Source of the DNA: an uncultured Magnetospirillum sp.
GTDB taxonomy: Bacteria > Pseudomonadota > Alphaproteobacteria > Rhodospirillales > Magnetospirillaceae
Assembly (NCBI RefSeq): GCF_903853455.1
Contig: NZ_CAINTR010000003.1
Coordinates: forward strand, 1-64,000
DNA: 64,000 nt
Direction: 5' to 3'
Below are positions 10,601-17,051 of this stretch, one piece after another. The notes under the pieces are model-generated. The model was given only the letters and a program-made list of their open reading frames with translations, ran no database searches and was not told where the DNA came from. A program made the translations under genes and the position numbers. Every line of letters begins with the position of its first letter. The stretch's first letter is position 1.

Positions 10601-13600
10601 CATCTCGCCCGAGGACAATCCCTGGAAATGGCTGTTGTCCAGGGCGCCGAACTGGGCCGCCGTCAGCGACTTCAACTGGGTGGTGCTCAATCCGCCGATC
10701 TGGGTGGTGGTCAGGGCCGCGACCTGGGTGGTGGTCAGCACCGAGATCTGCGTCGTCTTCAGCGCCGCCAACTGGCTCGCGGTCAAGGCCTGGATCTGGT
10801 TCTCGTTGAGGCCGATGATCCCGGTCGAATTCAACGATCCCCACTGGGTGGCCGACAGGGCGGCCAGTTGATCCGTCCCCAGGGCGTCCAATTCGGTGGC
10901 GGTCAGCGCCTTGACCTGGGTCGAGGTCAGCGCCGCCATCTGGGTGGGCGTCAGGGCGGCGATCTCGGTGGTGGTCAGGGCGGCGATCTGGGTCGAGGTC
11001 AGGGCGGCGACCTGGGTGACGGCTAGCGCCGCCATCTGGGTGTCGGCCAGGGCGGCGATCTGGGTGGTGGACAGCGAGGCAAGCTGACTGGTGACGAAGG
11101 CGCCCATCTGGGTGGTGGTCAGGGCGCCCAGCTGGGTCGGGGTCAGGCCGCTCAGCTGAGTGGTGTTCAGCACCGCGATGTCCGAGGTGTTCAGTCCGCT
11201 GATGGAATATTCGGACAGCGCCGCGACCTGCCGCGACGACAGCCCCCGGGCCTGGGTGGTGGTCAGCGAAGCCAGTTGGTCGGAGGTCATGCCGCCGACG
11301 GCGTCGGTGGTCAGGGTGGCGATCTGGGTCGAGACCATGGCCCCGAGTTGGGTGGTGGTCAGCGACCCCAGCTCCGTCGCGGTCAGGCCGGAGATCCCGG
11401 AGAAGGACAGCGCCCGCACCTGGGTCGCGGTCAGGGCGCGAAGCTGGTCGTCGGTCAGAGCCCCCACCTGAAGCGCGGTCAGGCCGCCGAATTGGGCGGT
11501 GCTCAGCGCCGCCATGACGGTGCCGGGCAGGTTGGCGATCTGGTCGGGGCTGAGGGCGCCGATCTGGCTTACGGTCAGGGCGCCCAGTTGGGAGGAGGAC
11601 AGCGCCGCCAGCCCGCTGGTGGTCAGGCCGGTGATCTGGGAGGCTCCCAGATTGCGGATCTGGCCGATGGTCAGGCCGGTGATCTGGGTGGTGCTCAGCG
11701 CTCCTAGCTCGGTGCTGGTCAGCCCGCCGATCTGGGTGGTGGAGAGTCCCGCCAGCTGGGTCTGCGACAACTGGCTGATCTGGTCCAGGGACAGAGCCGC
11801 CAGACTGGTGGTGGTCATGCCGCCGAGCTGGGTGCTGGTCAGCAGTCCCATCTGGGTGTCGGTCAGGCCGGCGACCTGGGTGGTGTTGAGAACCGAGATC
11901 TGGGTCGAGTTCAGGGCGGCGAACTGGGCATTGCTCAGCCCGCCGATCTGGGTGTCGGCCATGCCGCGGATGGTCGCCGACGGAAGCACCGCGATCTGCG
12001 CCGGGCTCAGGGCTCCCAGCTGGGTCATGTTCATGGCCTGGATCGCGCCGATGGACAGGCCCCTGACCTGACTGGTGGTCAGCGCCGCGATCTGGGTGTC
12101 GGCCAGGCCGTCGATCTGCGAGGGGGCCAGGGAGCCGATCTGGGTGACCGACAGGGCGGACAGCTGGGTGATGGACAGCGCCGCCAGGTCGTCGTCGCTC
12201 AGGCCGGCCATGGCGGCGAGCGAGAGCCCGGCGATCTGGGTCGCCGCCAGGGAAACGAGCTGGGTGGAGCTTAGCGCCGCCCCCTGCACCGCGGTCATGC
12301 CCTTGAGCTGCTGTCCGGTCAGCGCGGTCAGCTGGGTGGTGGTCAGGGCCTGGAACTGGTCGGGGGTCAGCTCGCCCAGTTCGGTCGAACTCATGCCGCC
12401 GAGCTGGGTGAGGGTCAGATTGGCGATGTCGGTGGTGGAGAAGGCCTGGATCTGGTCGGAGGTCATGGCCGCGATCTGATCCGCGCTGAGGGCGCCGATC
12501 TGGGTCGCGTTCAGTTGGGTGATTTCCGTGTCGGTCAGGCCGGTGATCTTGGTGGCGGTCAGCGAGGCCACCTGGCTGGTGGACAAGACGCCGACCTGGT
12601 CCATGGACAGGGCCGCCAGTTCGGTCGTGGTCAGGTTGCCGAACTGGGTGGTGGTCAGCGCCGCGACCTGGGTGGTGGTGAGGTTGCCGATCTGGCTGGC
12701 CGACAGCGCCGCGAACTGGGTCGAGCCCAGGGACGCGATCTGCGTCGCGCTCAGGGCCGCCAGCGAATTGCTGTCCAGGGCGGCCATCTGGTTGACGTTC
12801 AACGCGCCGAGCTGGGTGGTGGTCAACCCGGTCAACTGGGTCGCGGTGAAGCCGCGCGCCGCGAAGATGCTGAGTTGGGCGATCTGCGCCGCGCTCAGCG
12901 CCGCGATCTGGTCGCTGGACAGGCTGGCCATGCCGCTGAGCGAGATGCCCCTGACCTGGGTGGTGTTCAGCGCCGCGATCTGGGTGCTGGACAGCACGTC
13001 GATCTGGGTGGTGTCCAGATACGCCAGATCCGCCGAGGTCAGGCCGCCGACCTGGGTGGTGTTCAGCGCCGCCAGGGCGTCGTTCGACAGGCTGAGGGCC
13101 TGGGTGGTGGTCAGGCCGGCGATCTGGGTCGAATTCAGGCCGCTCATCTGGGTGGTGGTGAGCATCCCCAGCGCGGTCTGGGTCAGGCCGGTGATCTGGG
13201 TGGTGGTCAGCACGCCCAGCTGGGTCGGCGACAACACGCCGAACTGGGAGGTGGTCAGGTTCCCCAGTTCGCTGGCGGTCAGCCCTTTCACCTGCTGGGT
13301 GGTCAGGGCGGCGATTTCCTCCACCCCGAAGGCCTGGACCTGCGCGTCGATCAGGACGGACAGCTGAACCGCGTTGAACGCCATCTGGCTGACGCTGAGC
13401 GCGGAGATCTGGTCCGGGGTCAGCGCCGCCACCTGATTGGCCGACAGCGCCGACAGCTGCGTGCCGCTGAGTTCGCCGATTTCGGTCAGGGTGAAGGCTT
13501 GGATCTGGGTGGCCGCCAGCCCACTCATATCCGTCGCCGTCAACCCCTGGATGGAGGTATTCGACAGCTGTGCGATTTGCACTTCGGATAAGGATGATAC

Positions 13601-13612
13601 GGACGAGACCAC
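4646..13612 (-). CDS. Giant octapeptide-repeat protein (2988 aa), unknown function
   Basis: The frame opens at a GTG (13612); an in-frame TGA lies 39 nt upstream with no ATG between, and GGAG sits 10 nt before the GTG. From about residue 8 to the end the product is tandem octads, consensus L-[TS]-x-T-[QED]-[ILVM]-x-[AGS], about 370 copies, e.g. LTTTQIGA or LSTTQLGG. Position 1 is nearly always Leu, position 6 aliphatic, position 2 Ser/Thr and position 5 Gln, Glu or Asp, with periodic Gly/Ala there. I saw no Cys or Trp. There is no signal peptide, membrane segment, RTX motif or C-terminal anchor. Position 2 followed three residues later by Gln/Glu/Asp matches an S/T-x-x-E helix capping box, so a solenoid of very short helices is plausible; a beta-solenoid is the alternative. 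The downstream neighbour is an OGT-type glycosyltransferase. Function is not recognised; a glycosylated adhesin, matrix or surface protein is a guess. Confidence 0.85.
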   Translation of the reverse strand: MVSSVSSLSEVQIAQLSNTSIQGLTATDMSGLAATQIQAFTLTEIGELSGTQLSALSANQVAALTPDQISALSVSQMAFNAVQLSVLIDAQVQAFGVEEIAALTTQQVKGLTASELGNLTTSQFGVLSPTQLGVLTTTQITGLTQTALGMLTTTQMSGLNSTQIAGLTTTQALSLSNDALAALNTTQVGGLTSADLAYLDTTQIDVLSSTQIAALNTTQVRGISLSGMASLSSDQIAALSAAQIAQLSIFAARGFTATQLTGLTTTQLGALNVNQMAALDSNSLAALSATQIASLGSTQFAALSASQIGNLTTTQVAALTTTQFGNLTTTELAALSMDQVGVLSTSQVASLTATKITGLTDTEITQLNATQIGALSADQIAAMTSDQIQAFSTTDIANLTLTQLGGMSSTELGELTPDQFQALTTTQLTALTGQQLKGMTAVQGAALSSTQLVSLAATQIAGLSLAAMAGLSDDDLAALSITQLSALSVTQIGSLAPSQIDGLADTQIAALTTSQVRGLSIGAIQAMNMTQLGALSPAQIAVLPSATIRGMADTQIGGLSNAQFAALNSTQISVLNTTQVAGLTDTQMGLLTSTQLGGMTTTSLAALSLDQISQLSQTQLAGLSTTQIGGLTSTELGALSTTQITGLTIGQIRNLGASQITGLTTSGLAALSSSQLGALTVSQIGALSPDQIANLPGTVMAALSTAQFGGLTALQVGALTDDQLRALTATQVRALSFSGISGLTATELGSLTTTQLGAMVSTQIATLTTDAVGGMTSDQLASLTTTQARGLSSRQVAALSEYSISGLNTSDIAVLNTTQLSGLTPTQLGALTTTQMGAFVTSQLASLSTTQIAALADTQMAALAVTQVAALTSTQIAALTTTEIAALTPTQMAALTSTQVKALTATELDALGTDQLAALSATQWGSLNSTGIIGLNENQIQALTASQLAALKTTQISVLTTTQVAALTTTQIGGLSTTQLKSLTAAQFGALDNSHFQGLSSGEMAVLTTTQMAGLSATVVGELADTQIAALSAGQIAALSTAGIGGLTSTQVAGLTATQLAALTSTQVGALTSTAVGGLTTTEMAALSTTQIGGLASTGLAALDETQVAALTTRQVAALSINAVGGLADTQIQALSTTQLVALTTTQLSGMGTTLIASLSPGDVAALTTTQVKGLSVAQLNVLADTQVAALSTTDMTVLATTQLRGLSGSVVGALDGTQLGVMTATQMAALSADGIGGLTQTQIGGMTTTQLGAITSTQMGMLTGDQVAGLTATELAAFSTSQLGGLSSTQLGSLTTTQIGGLTTNQITALSATGMSGLTQDQIGVLTATQLGALTQSQIGGLSTTQVSGLTATEMATLSTTQIKGLTAAQIGSLTTDQITGLTTADMVALSSTQIRGLVDTQVAALGATQLATLSTIQLAALSSFAVDGLTDTQVAGLSTAQIKGLAATQLAALSTTGISGLTTTELAVLSTTQMAGLVDTQMAALGTTQLAALTTTQLTALSALGLSGLADTQMAALSTSQLSALTTAQFGGLNQTQIGALTTDEIAALTSTQVKALTATQMAAMNTTQLDTLTTAGILALTTTQLQGLSATVIEGLATTQLAVMKTTQMVALSASGIRGLTSTQLGSLTTSQFAALTSTQLGALTEDQISSLTTTDLAALSTTQFSGLAQTQMQALTDTQMGGLTTNQIAALTSTAVNGLTETQIGSLTTAQLAALTTTQIGTLSSTQLNALADTETAALTSTQVKALSASQIAALSTTGIDGLTRTQMGNLASTQLAGLTDTQVQSLTTTQLAVLTTTQMAGLTALGVSGLMDTQVAALSSTQIKGLTPSQVAALSTTGIGGLTAGDIALLTTTQIRGLTDTGAAALSTAQIGFLSTTQAAALSTIALGGLADSQIAALSTAQLAALTTTQVAALSLGQIDALTTTEISALTTTQIKTLASSQLAELNETQLGGLTTTEISALTTTQLAGLATTQLEALTGLQLGVLTATQFGSLSTDGIVGLTETQIAALTTTQLGALTPALVGALTTTQVDALTPTQFGSLSTTQIGGLTDAQVGALSTTQIRDLTTTQIGALSTTGISGLVDTQVAALTAAQLGALRSTQIVALSATGLNGLTALELATVTTSQLRNLTIDQIGQLATSQVASLTTTEIAALTTTQMAGLTDTQAGALTAAQIGVMASTQVAALSLTAVSGLATTQIAALSTNQLRGLADTQISALSATAIDSLTDTEVAALTTTQIKGLLNTQLQELNVTQLAALSSTQIGALPTEQINGLADTQMAALTTTQLRGLTSTQITALGYDEVASLSDSQMAALTTTQLRGLGTDQISVLTTTEISGLTTTQLSTLTTTQLGGFTDGQVAALSTTQLGRLTATQIGGLSTTGIGGLTLTQIGSLTTNQLRGLTSTQMGALTVDQVSGLTTTELAALTMNQLGALAETGIAALTQTQIGGFTTTELAALTTTQLDGLSDTQIAALSITQLTGLTSTQLGGLSTTAINGLSETQMAALSTTQLRGLTGTQMGALATTQVNSLTNNDLAALTTTQLSGLSSTGIQALTTTQLGRLTATQIGGLSTTGLVGVADTQMTALTTTQIRGLTQTQLGALTTTGINGLTPTQLAALSTTQLGGLSAPQMGALSADQVGGLTSTEIAALSATQLGGLSTTGIAALTTTQIRGLTPTQIGSLSTTGIGGLSDSQIGSLTTTQLGGLTVTQMGALTTTQVSGLTTTEIGSLSTTQLGGLIGSGIAALSTTQLGGLVTTQIAALSASGIGGLTSSEVQSLTTTQLSALSSTQVGALSTTGIVGLTSSQIAALTTTQIAGLMTSQLAALSTTEISGLTTTQIPALTTTQLGALARVQLRAMTTTQFASLTPTQIGTLSTTQIANLTGTELQALNATQFGALTSAQIGALNTTQLTNLSATEISTLSADQISGLTTTQVASLNTTNISELSTTQIESLAASQIDALTPTQINSMTVAQVAAMQTALT
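4646..13612. repeat. 24-bp tandem repeat array (about 370 degenerate copies) with 240/336-bp super-repeats
   Basis: The array encodes the octads of the giant protein. On the plus strand most units resemble 'ctgggtggtggtcagcgccg' with a 24-nt period. A higher order is visible: the Gly-type unit motif gccgccgatg/gccgttgatg recurs at 5291, 5531 and 5771, exactly 240 nt apart, and then at about 6107 and 6443, exactly 336 nt apart. This indicates growth by duplication of 10- and 14-octad blocks. Because the period is a multiple of three, several antisense frames are also open over long distances. Confidence 0.95.
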
Positions 13613-14018
13613 GGCAGCGTGACTCCAGTTACCGTCAGCAGAACAAGATCATAGGACGAGACTCTTTAAAAATTATCTGTTTACACGCAACGACGCCCCG
13701 GTTCCATGCAAGGCGAATTCCGAACCATCCTCGGGTGCCGGCGGAGGTCGCCTTTCCACCACGAAACGGTCGCTACCCGCTTCCCATGCAATGGGCGAGC
13801 CAAGGGCCGGCGGGGCCGAATGCCCTGATTCCACGCCATGCAGGGCGGCGGTGGCGTCTTCCCCGGTCGGTCCTGCCCGGCAAGATTTGCCGGTCGAGGG
13901 AGCGGATGGGAAAATGATTCCGCCTGTCCGGCGGTCTCCATCCTTCCTCCAAGATTGGGGATCAAGGTGGGGGTTCCGGTCGGCTCGGGCGCTGGCCTTC
14001 CATGCGGGGTGAGGGGCC
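13613..14018. other. Divergent intergenic region, giant repeat gene / hemerythrin
   Basis: No convincing gene lies in these 406 bp. An AT-rich stretch at about 13664-13682 (ctctttaaaaattatctgt) stands out from the GC-rich background and is the best place for a promoter of the giant gene (minus strand). I cannot assign -35/-10 boxes with confidence. The right half has no distinct signal before the hemerythrin start. Confidence 0.4.
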
Positions 14019-14471
14019 ATGGGCGCATCCATCGGGAAACGCGACTCCTTGGCCGACGGGGCGCGGCTCGGCAGTTCGTTCCAGTGGCACGACGGTTTTC
14101 TCGTCGGTCATGACGGGGTCGATGCGGATCACAAGCGCTTCTTCGGCTACTTCTCGGATCTGGCCCGCGAAATCGATGGTCCGGCGGATCCGGCGGCCCT
14201 CGAACACCTGTTCACCGTGGTTCTCGGCGATCTCGGCCAGCATCTGATGGCCGAGGAACTCTTTCTCGACGCGATCGGTTTCCCCGAAACCGCCAGTCAT
14301 CGGACCAGCCATCTCATGTTGAGCGAGCAGGCCAAGGCGGCGTTCGCTATCGGACTCGATGGAGAGTGGGCGACCGCGTTGCGGCTGTTGGCGACCTCGG
14401 TGTTGGAGCACATCACCGAGGAGGACAGCAAGATGCGCCCATTCCTGGCCGTGACGAGCGCCGCTGAGTAG
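14019..14471 (+). CDS. Bacteriohemerythrin-like protein
   Basis: A 150-residue single-domain hemerythrin. All seven di-iron ligands of the family can be placed: His38 (in VDADHKR), His75 and Glu79 (HLMAE), His94 and His98 (HRTSH), His131 and Asp136 (HITEED). Such proteins bind O2, or sometimes NO, at a non-haem di-iron site. There is no signal peptide, so it is cytoplasmic. It is followed 12 nt later by a sensor kinase and a response regulator, so it could supply oxygen information or simply be co-regulated. GAGG lies close before the ATG. Confidence 0.85.
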   Translation: MGASIGKRDSLADGARLGSSFQWHDGFLVGHDGVDADHKRFFGYFSDLAREIDGPADPAALEHLFTVVLGDLGQHLMAEELFLDAIGFPETASHRTSHLMLSEQAKAAFAIGLDGEWATALRLLATSVLEHITEEDSKMRPFLAVTSAAE

Positions 14472-14483
14472 GATGCCCACAGC

Positions 14484-16370
14484 GTGGCCGAGTTTGGTGT
14501 GAGGGCGATGGGAAGCGTTTCATCGGTGATCTTGAGGTGGGTGAAAGCCTATGACCAGCGGGTGGTCGTCCGGCTGGGAGTCTTCGCCGTCGCCCTGGTG
14601 ATGGTGGGCATGCTCGGGCGGATCGCGGTCCTGCTGCCCTATCTCAAGGAGGGGCTGGCCGAGTTCTCCACTTCGCACCAGATGGCCCTGGCCGGCTATG
14701 TCGCCGGCGACATCGGCGGCAAGGTCAAGGACCGGCTGGATCTGCTGGACCATCTCGTCGGGGTTCTTCCCCCGGATCTGCTGGACGACCCCGAGCGGTT
14801 GCGGGCGTGGCTGAAGGACCGCCAGGACACCAATCCGATCTTCTCCAACGGGATGATGGTGGTGCGGCGGAATGGTCTCGGCGCCATCGCCGAATATCCC
14901 ATGGTCGCCGGCCGGCTTCCCCTGGATTACGCCGACAGCGACTGGCTGGCCGACGCCGTCCGAGAGGGGCGGGCGGTCCTCGGCAAGCCCATCCGCGGCC
15001 GGGCCACCAACGAGCCCATCATCATCATGGCGGCGCCGATCCTGGGGCGGGACGGCCGTGCCGTGGCGGTTCTCGCCGGGGTGACGGCGCTTGCCGCGCC
15101 GGGCTTCCTCGATCTGCTGCAACGGACCCGCATCGGGGAAACCGGCGGCTTCCTGCTGATTTCCCCCAGGGACAACGTCTTCGTCGCCGCCACCGACCGG
15201 TCCAAGACCCTGGCGCCGTTGCCCCGGCCGGGGCTGAACCCCCTGCATGATCGGGCCATGGCGGGATACCGGGGCACCGGCATCACCACCAATATCGTCG
15301 GCGTCGAGGAGTTGTCGGCCATGGTGTCGGTGCCCGGCACCGACTGGTTCCTGGTGGCGCGTCTTCCGACCGACGAGGCTTTCGCGCTGATCGAGCGGAC
15401 CCGTGTCTTCATCATGCGCAACAGCATCTTCCTGAGTGGGTTCGCGGCCATGGCCTGTCTGGTGGTGCTGCCGCGCTTCCTGCGGCCGCTGACCACCGTT
15501 TCGCGGCTGATCCACCGCATGGCCGAGGGCGAGATTCCGTTGCAGCCGGTTCCGGTGGTGCGGCGCGACGAGGTGGGGGAACTGGCCACCGGCTTCAATG
15601 TCCTGCTGGCCCGTCTCACCGAGGTGACCGCCCAGAAGGAGGCCGAGGAGCGTCTGCGCATGGCCGACAAGGAGCGGATGGAGGTCTCGCTGCGGCAATG
15701 GATGGCCGACACCTCCCATGAATTGCGCACGCCCATCGCGGTGCTGCGGGCGCAGATCGAGGCCATCCAGGACGGGGTCCACACGGTCGACGAGCGCACC
15801 TTCGACGTCCTTCATCGCGAGACCATGGGGCTGTCGCGGCTGGTGGACGACCTCAACACCCTGGCCCTGTCCGACGTGGGGCGGTTGGAGTGCCGCTTCG
15901 ATCCGGTGGAGCCGCTCAGCCTGCTCGACGACGTGGTCGGCGCCTTCGGCAACCGCTATGCCGCCGCCGGCCTGGGGATCGAATGGCTGGAGCGTCCAGC
16001 CGTCCATCCCGTGATGTCCGGTGATTCCGAGCGTCTGCGGCAGGTGTTCTCCAATCTGCTGGAGAACACCTTGCGCTATACCGACGCCGGCGGGCGATTG
16101 CGGATCGGCTGCGTGGTCGAGCCGCGGACCCTGACGCTGCACTTCGACGACACGGCGCCCGGCGTTCCGGCGGAGGCCTTGCCGCGACTGTTCGAGCGCT
16201 TCTTCCGGGTCGAGGCGTCGCGCAGCCGGGTGCGGGGCGGGGCCGGCATCGGCATGGCGCTGTGCCGGAGCATCGTCGAGGCCCATGGCCGCAGCATCGC
16301 GGCGGCGGCATCCCCGCTGGACGGCCTGCGCGTCACTTTGGTTCTTCCTTGTCTGGTGGTGAAAGCATGA
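14484..16370 (+). CDS. Membrane sensor histidine kinase (dCache-HAMP-HisKA-HATPase)
   Basis: 628 residues from the GTG at 14484; an ATG at 14508 is an equally possible start. A first transmembrane helix (about 29-52) is followed by a ~280-residue extracytoplasmic dCache-like sensor region, a second helix (about 310-332), HAMP, and a HisKA motif DTSHELRTP with the phospho-acceptor His412. The HATPase domain has an N box (NLLENTLRYTDAGG) and a degenerate G1 box (FDDTAPGVP). The cytoplasmic half resembles BaeS-type kinases. Its last codons overlap the response-regulator start (ATGA), so the two form a cognate pair. The ligand is unknown; Cache domains usually bind small metabolites. Confidence 0.9.
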   Translation: MAEFGVRAMGSVSSVILRWVKAYDQRVVVRLGVFAVALVMVGMLGRIAVLLPYLKEGLAEFSTSHQMALAGYVAGDIGGKVKDRLDLLDHLVGVLPPDLLDDPERLRAWLKDRQDTNPIFSNGMMVVRRNGLGAIAEYPMVAGRLPLDYADSDWLADAVREGRAVLGKPIRGRATNEPIIIMAAPILGRDGRAVAVLAGVTALAAPGFLDLLQRTRIGETGGFLLISPRDNVFVAATDRSKTLAPLPRPGLNPLHDRAMAGYRGTGITTNIVGVEELSAMVSVPGTDWFLVARLPTDEAFALIERTRVFIMRNSIFLSGFAAMACLVVLPRFLRPLTTVSRLIHRMAEGEIPLQPVPVVRRDEVGELATGFNVLLARLTEVTAQKEAEERLRMADKERMEVSLRQWMADTSHELRTPIAVLRAQIEAIQDGVHTVDERTFDVLHRETMGLSRLVDDLNTLALSDVGRLECRFDPVEPLSLLDDVVGAFGNRYAAAGLGIEWLERPAVHPVMSGDSERLRQVFSNLLENTLRYTDAGGRLRIGCVVEPRTLTLHFDDTAPGVPAEALPRLFERFFRVEASRSRVRGGAGIGMALCRSIVEAHGRSIAAAASPLDGLRVTLVLPCLVVKA

Positions 16371-17047
16371 GCGCAGCCGAGCGGCATATCCTGGTGGTCG
16401 AGGACGAACCGACCATCGCCGAAATCCTGGTGGACTACCTGCGCCATGCCGGATTCACCCCTCGGCACCTGGAGAACGGGGCCGAGGCCCTGGAGGCGAT
16501 CCGGTCCGATCCCCCGGACCTGGTGGTGCTCGACATCATGTTGCCCGGCCTGGACGGAATGACGGTGTGCCGGGAGGTTCGCAAGTTCTCGGCGGTGCCG
16601 ATCATCATGGTGACGGCGCGGGCGGAGGAGATCGACCGCCTGATGGGGCTTGACGTCGGCGCCGACGATTATGTCTGCAAGCCGTTCAGCCCGCGCGAGG
16701 TGGTGGCGCGGGTGACCACCGTGCTGCGGCGCGCCGGTCGCGGCGGCGACGCGCCGATCCCGTCGCTGATCGAGATCGACGAGGAATCCCAGCGGCTGTC
16801 CGTCAGCGGCCAGCGGCTCGACCTGACGCCGACCGAGTTCCGGCTGTTGCGTCTGTTGGTGTCGCGGCCGGGGCGCATCTATTCGCGGGCGCAGATCCTC
16901 GACCTCGCCTATCTCGACGACCAGGACGTGTCCGACCGGATCATCGACAGCCACATCAAGAACGTCCGCAAGAAGATCGCGGCGGTCCTGCCGGGAGTCG
17001 ACCTGATCCATTCGGTCTACGGGGTGGGCTACCGGTTCGAGGTGTAG
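16367..17047 (+). CDS. OmpR-family response regulator (BaeR-like)
   Basis: 226 residues from the ATG that overlaps the kinase stop by 4 nt. The receiver domain has the acidic pair in VVEDEPT, the phospho-acceptor Asp in VVLDIMLPG, the Thr in MVTARAEE and the Lys in DDYVCKPFSPRE. The C-terminal winged-helix domain is of the OmpR/PhoB type (LTPTEFRLLRLLVSRPG ... SHIKNVRKKI ... VYGVGYRFEV). It is the partner of the upstream dCache kinase. Its end lies 4 nt from the converging SpoIIE gene, with no room for a separate terminator. Confidence 0.92.
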   Translation: MSAAERHILVVEDEPTIAEILVDYLRHAGFTPRHLENGAEALEAIRSDPPDLVVLDIMLPGLDGMTVCREVRKFSAVPIIMVTARAEEIDRLMGLDVGADDYVCKPFSPREVVARVTTVLRRAGRGGDAPIPSLIEIDEESQRLSVSGQRLDLTPTEFRLLRLLVSRPGRIYSRAQILDLAYLDDQDVSDRIIDSHIKNVRKKIAAVLPGVDLIHSVYGVGYRFEV

Positions 17048-17051
17048 CCGG

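Noticed and set aside
5972-11026. A 1684-codon open frame (and several others of 200-420 codons) on the plus strand across the repeat array.
   Set aside because: These are antisense shadows: the 24-nt period is a multiple of three, so any stop-free unit stays open for hundreds of copies. The products are low-complexity (GGGQ or WVVV repeats) with no start signals, whereas the minus-strand frame is open end to end with a ribosome site.
4646-13612. The regular repeats could be read as a CRISPR array.
   Set aside because: The 24-bp units are adjacent with no unique spacers, remain in frame and encode a consistent octapeptide; no cas genes are present.
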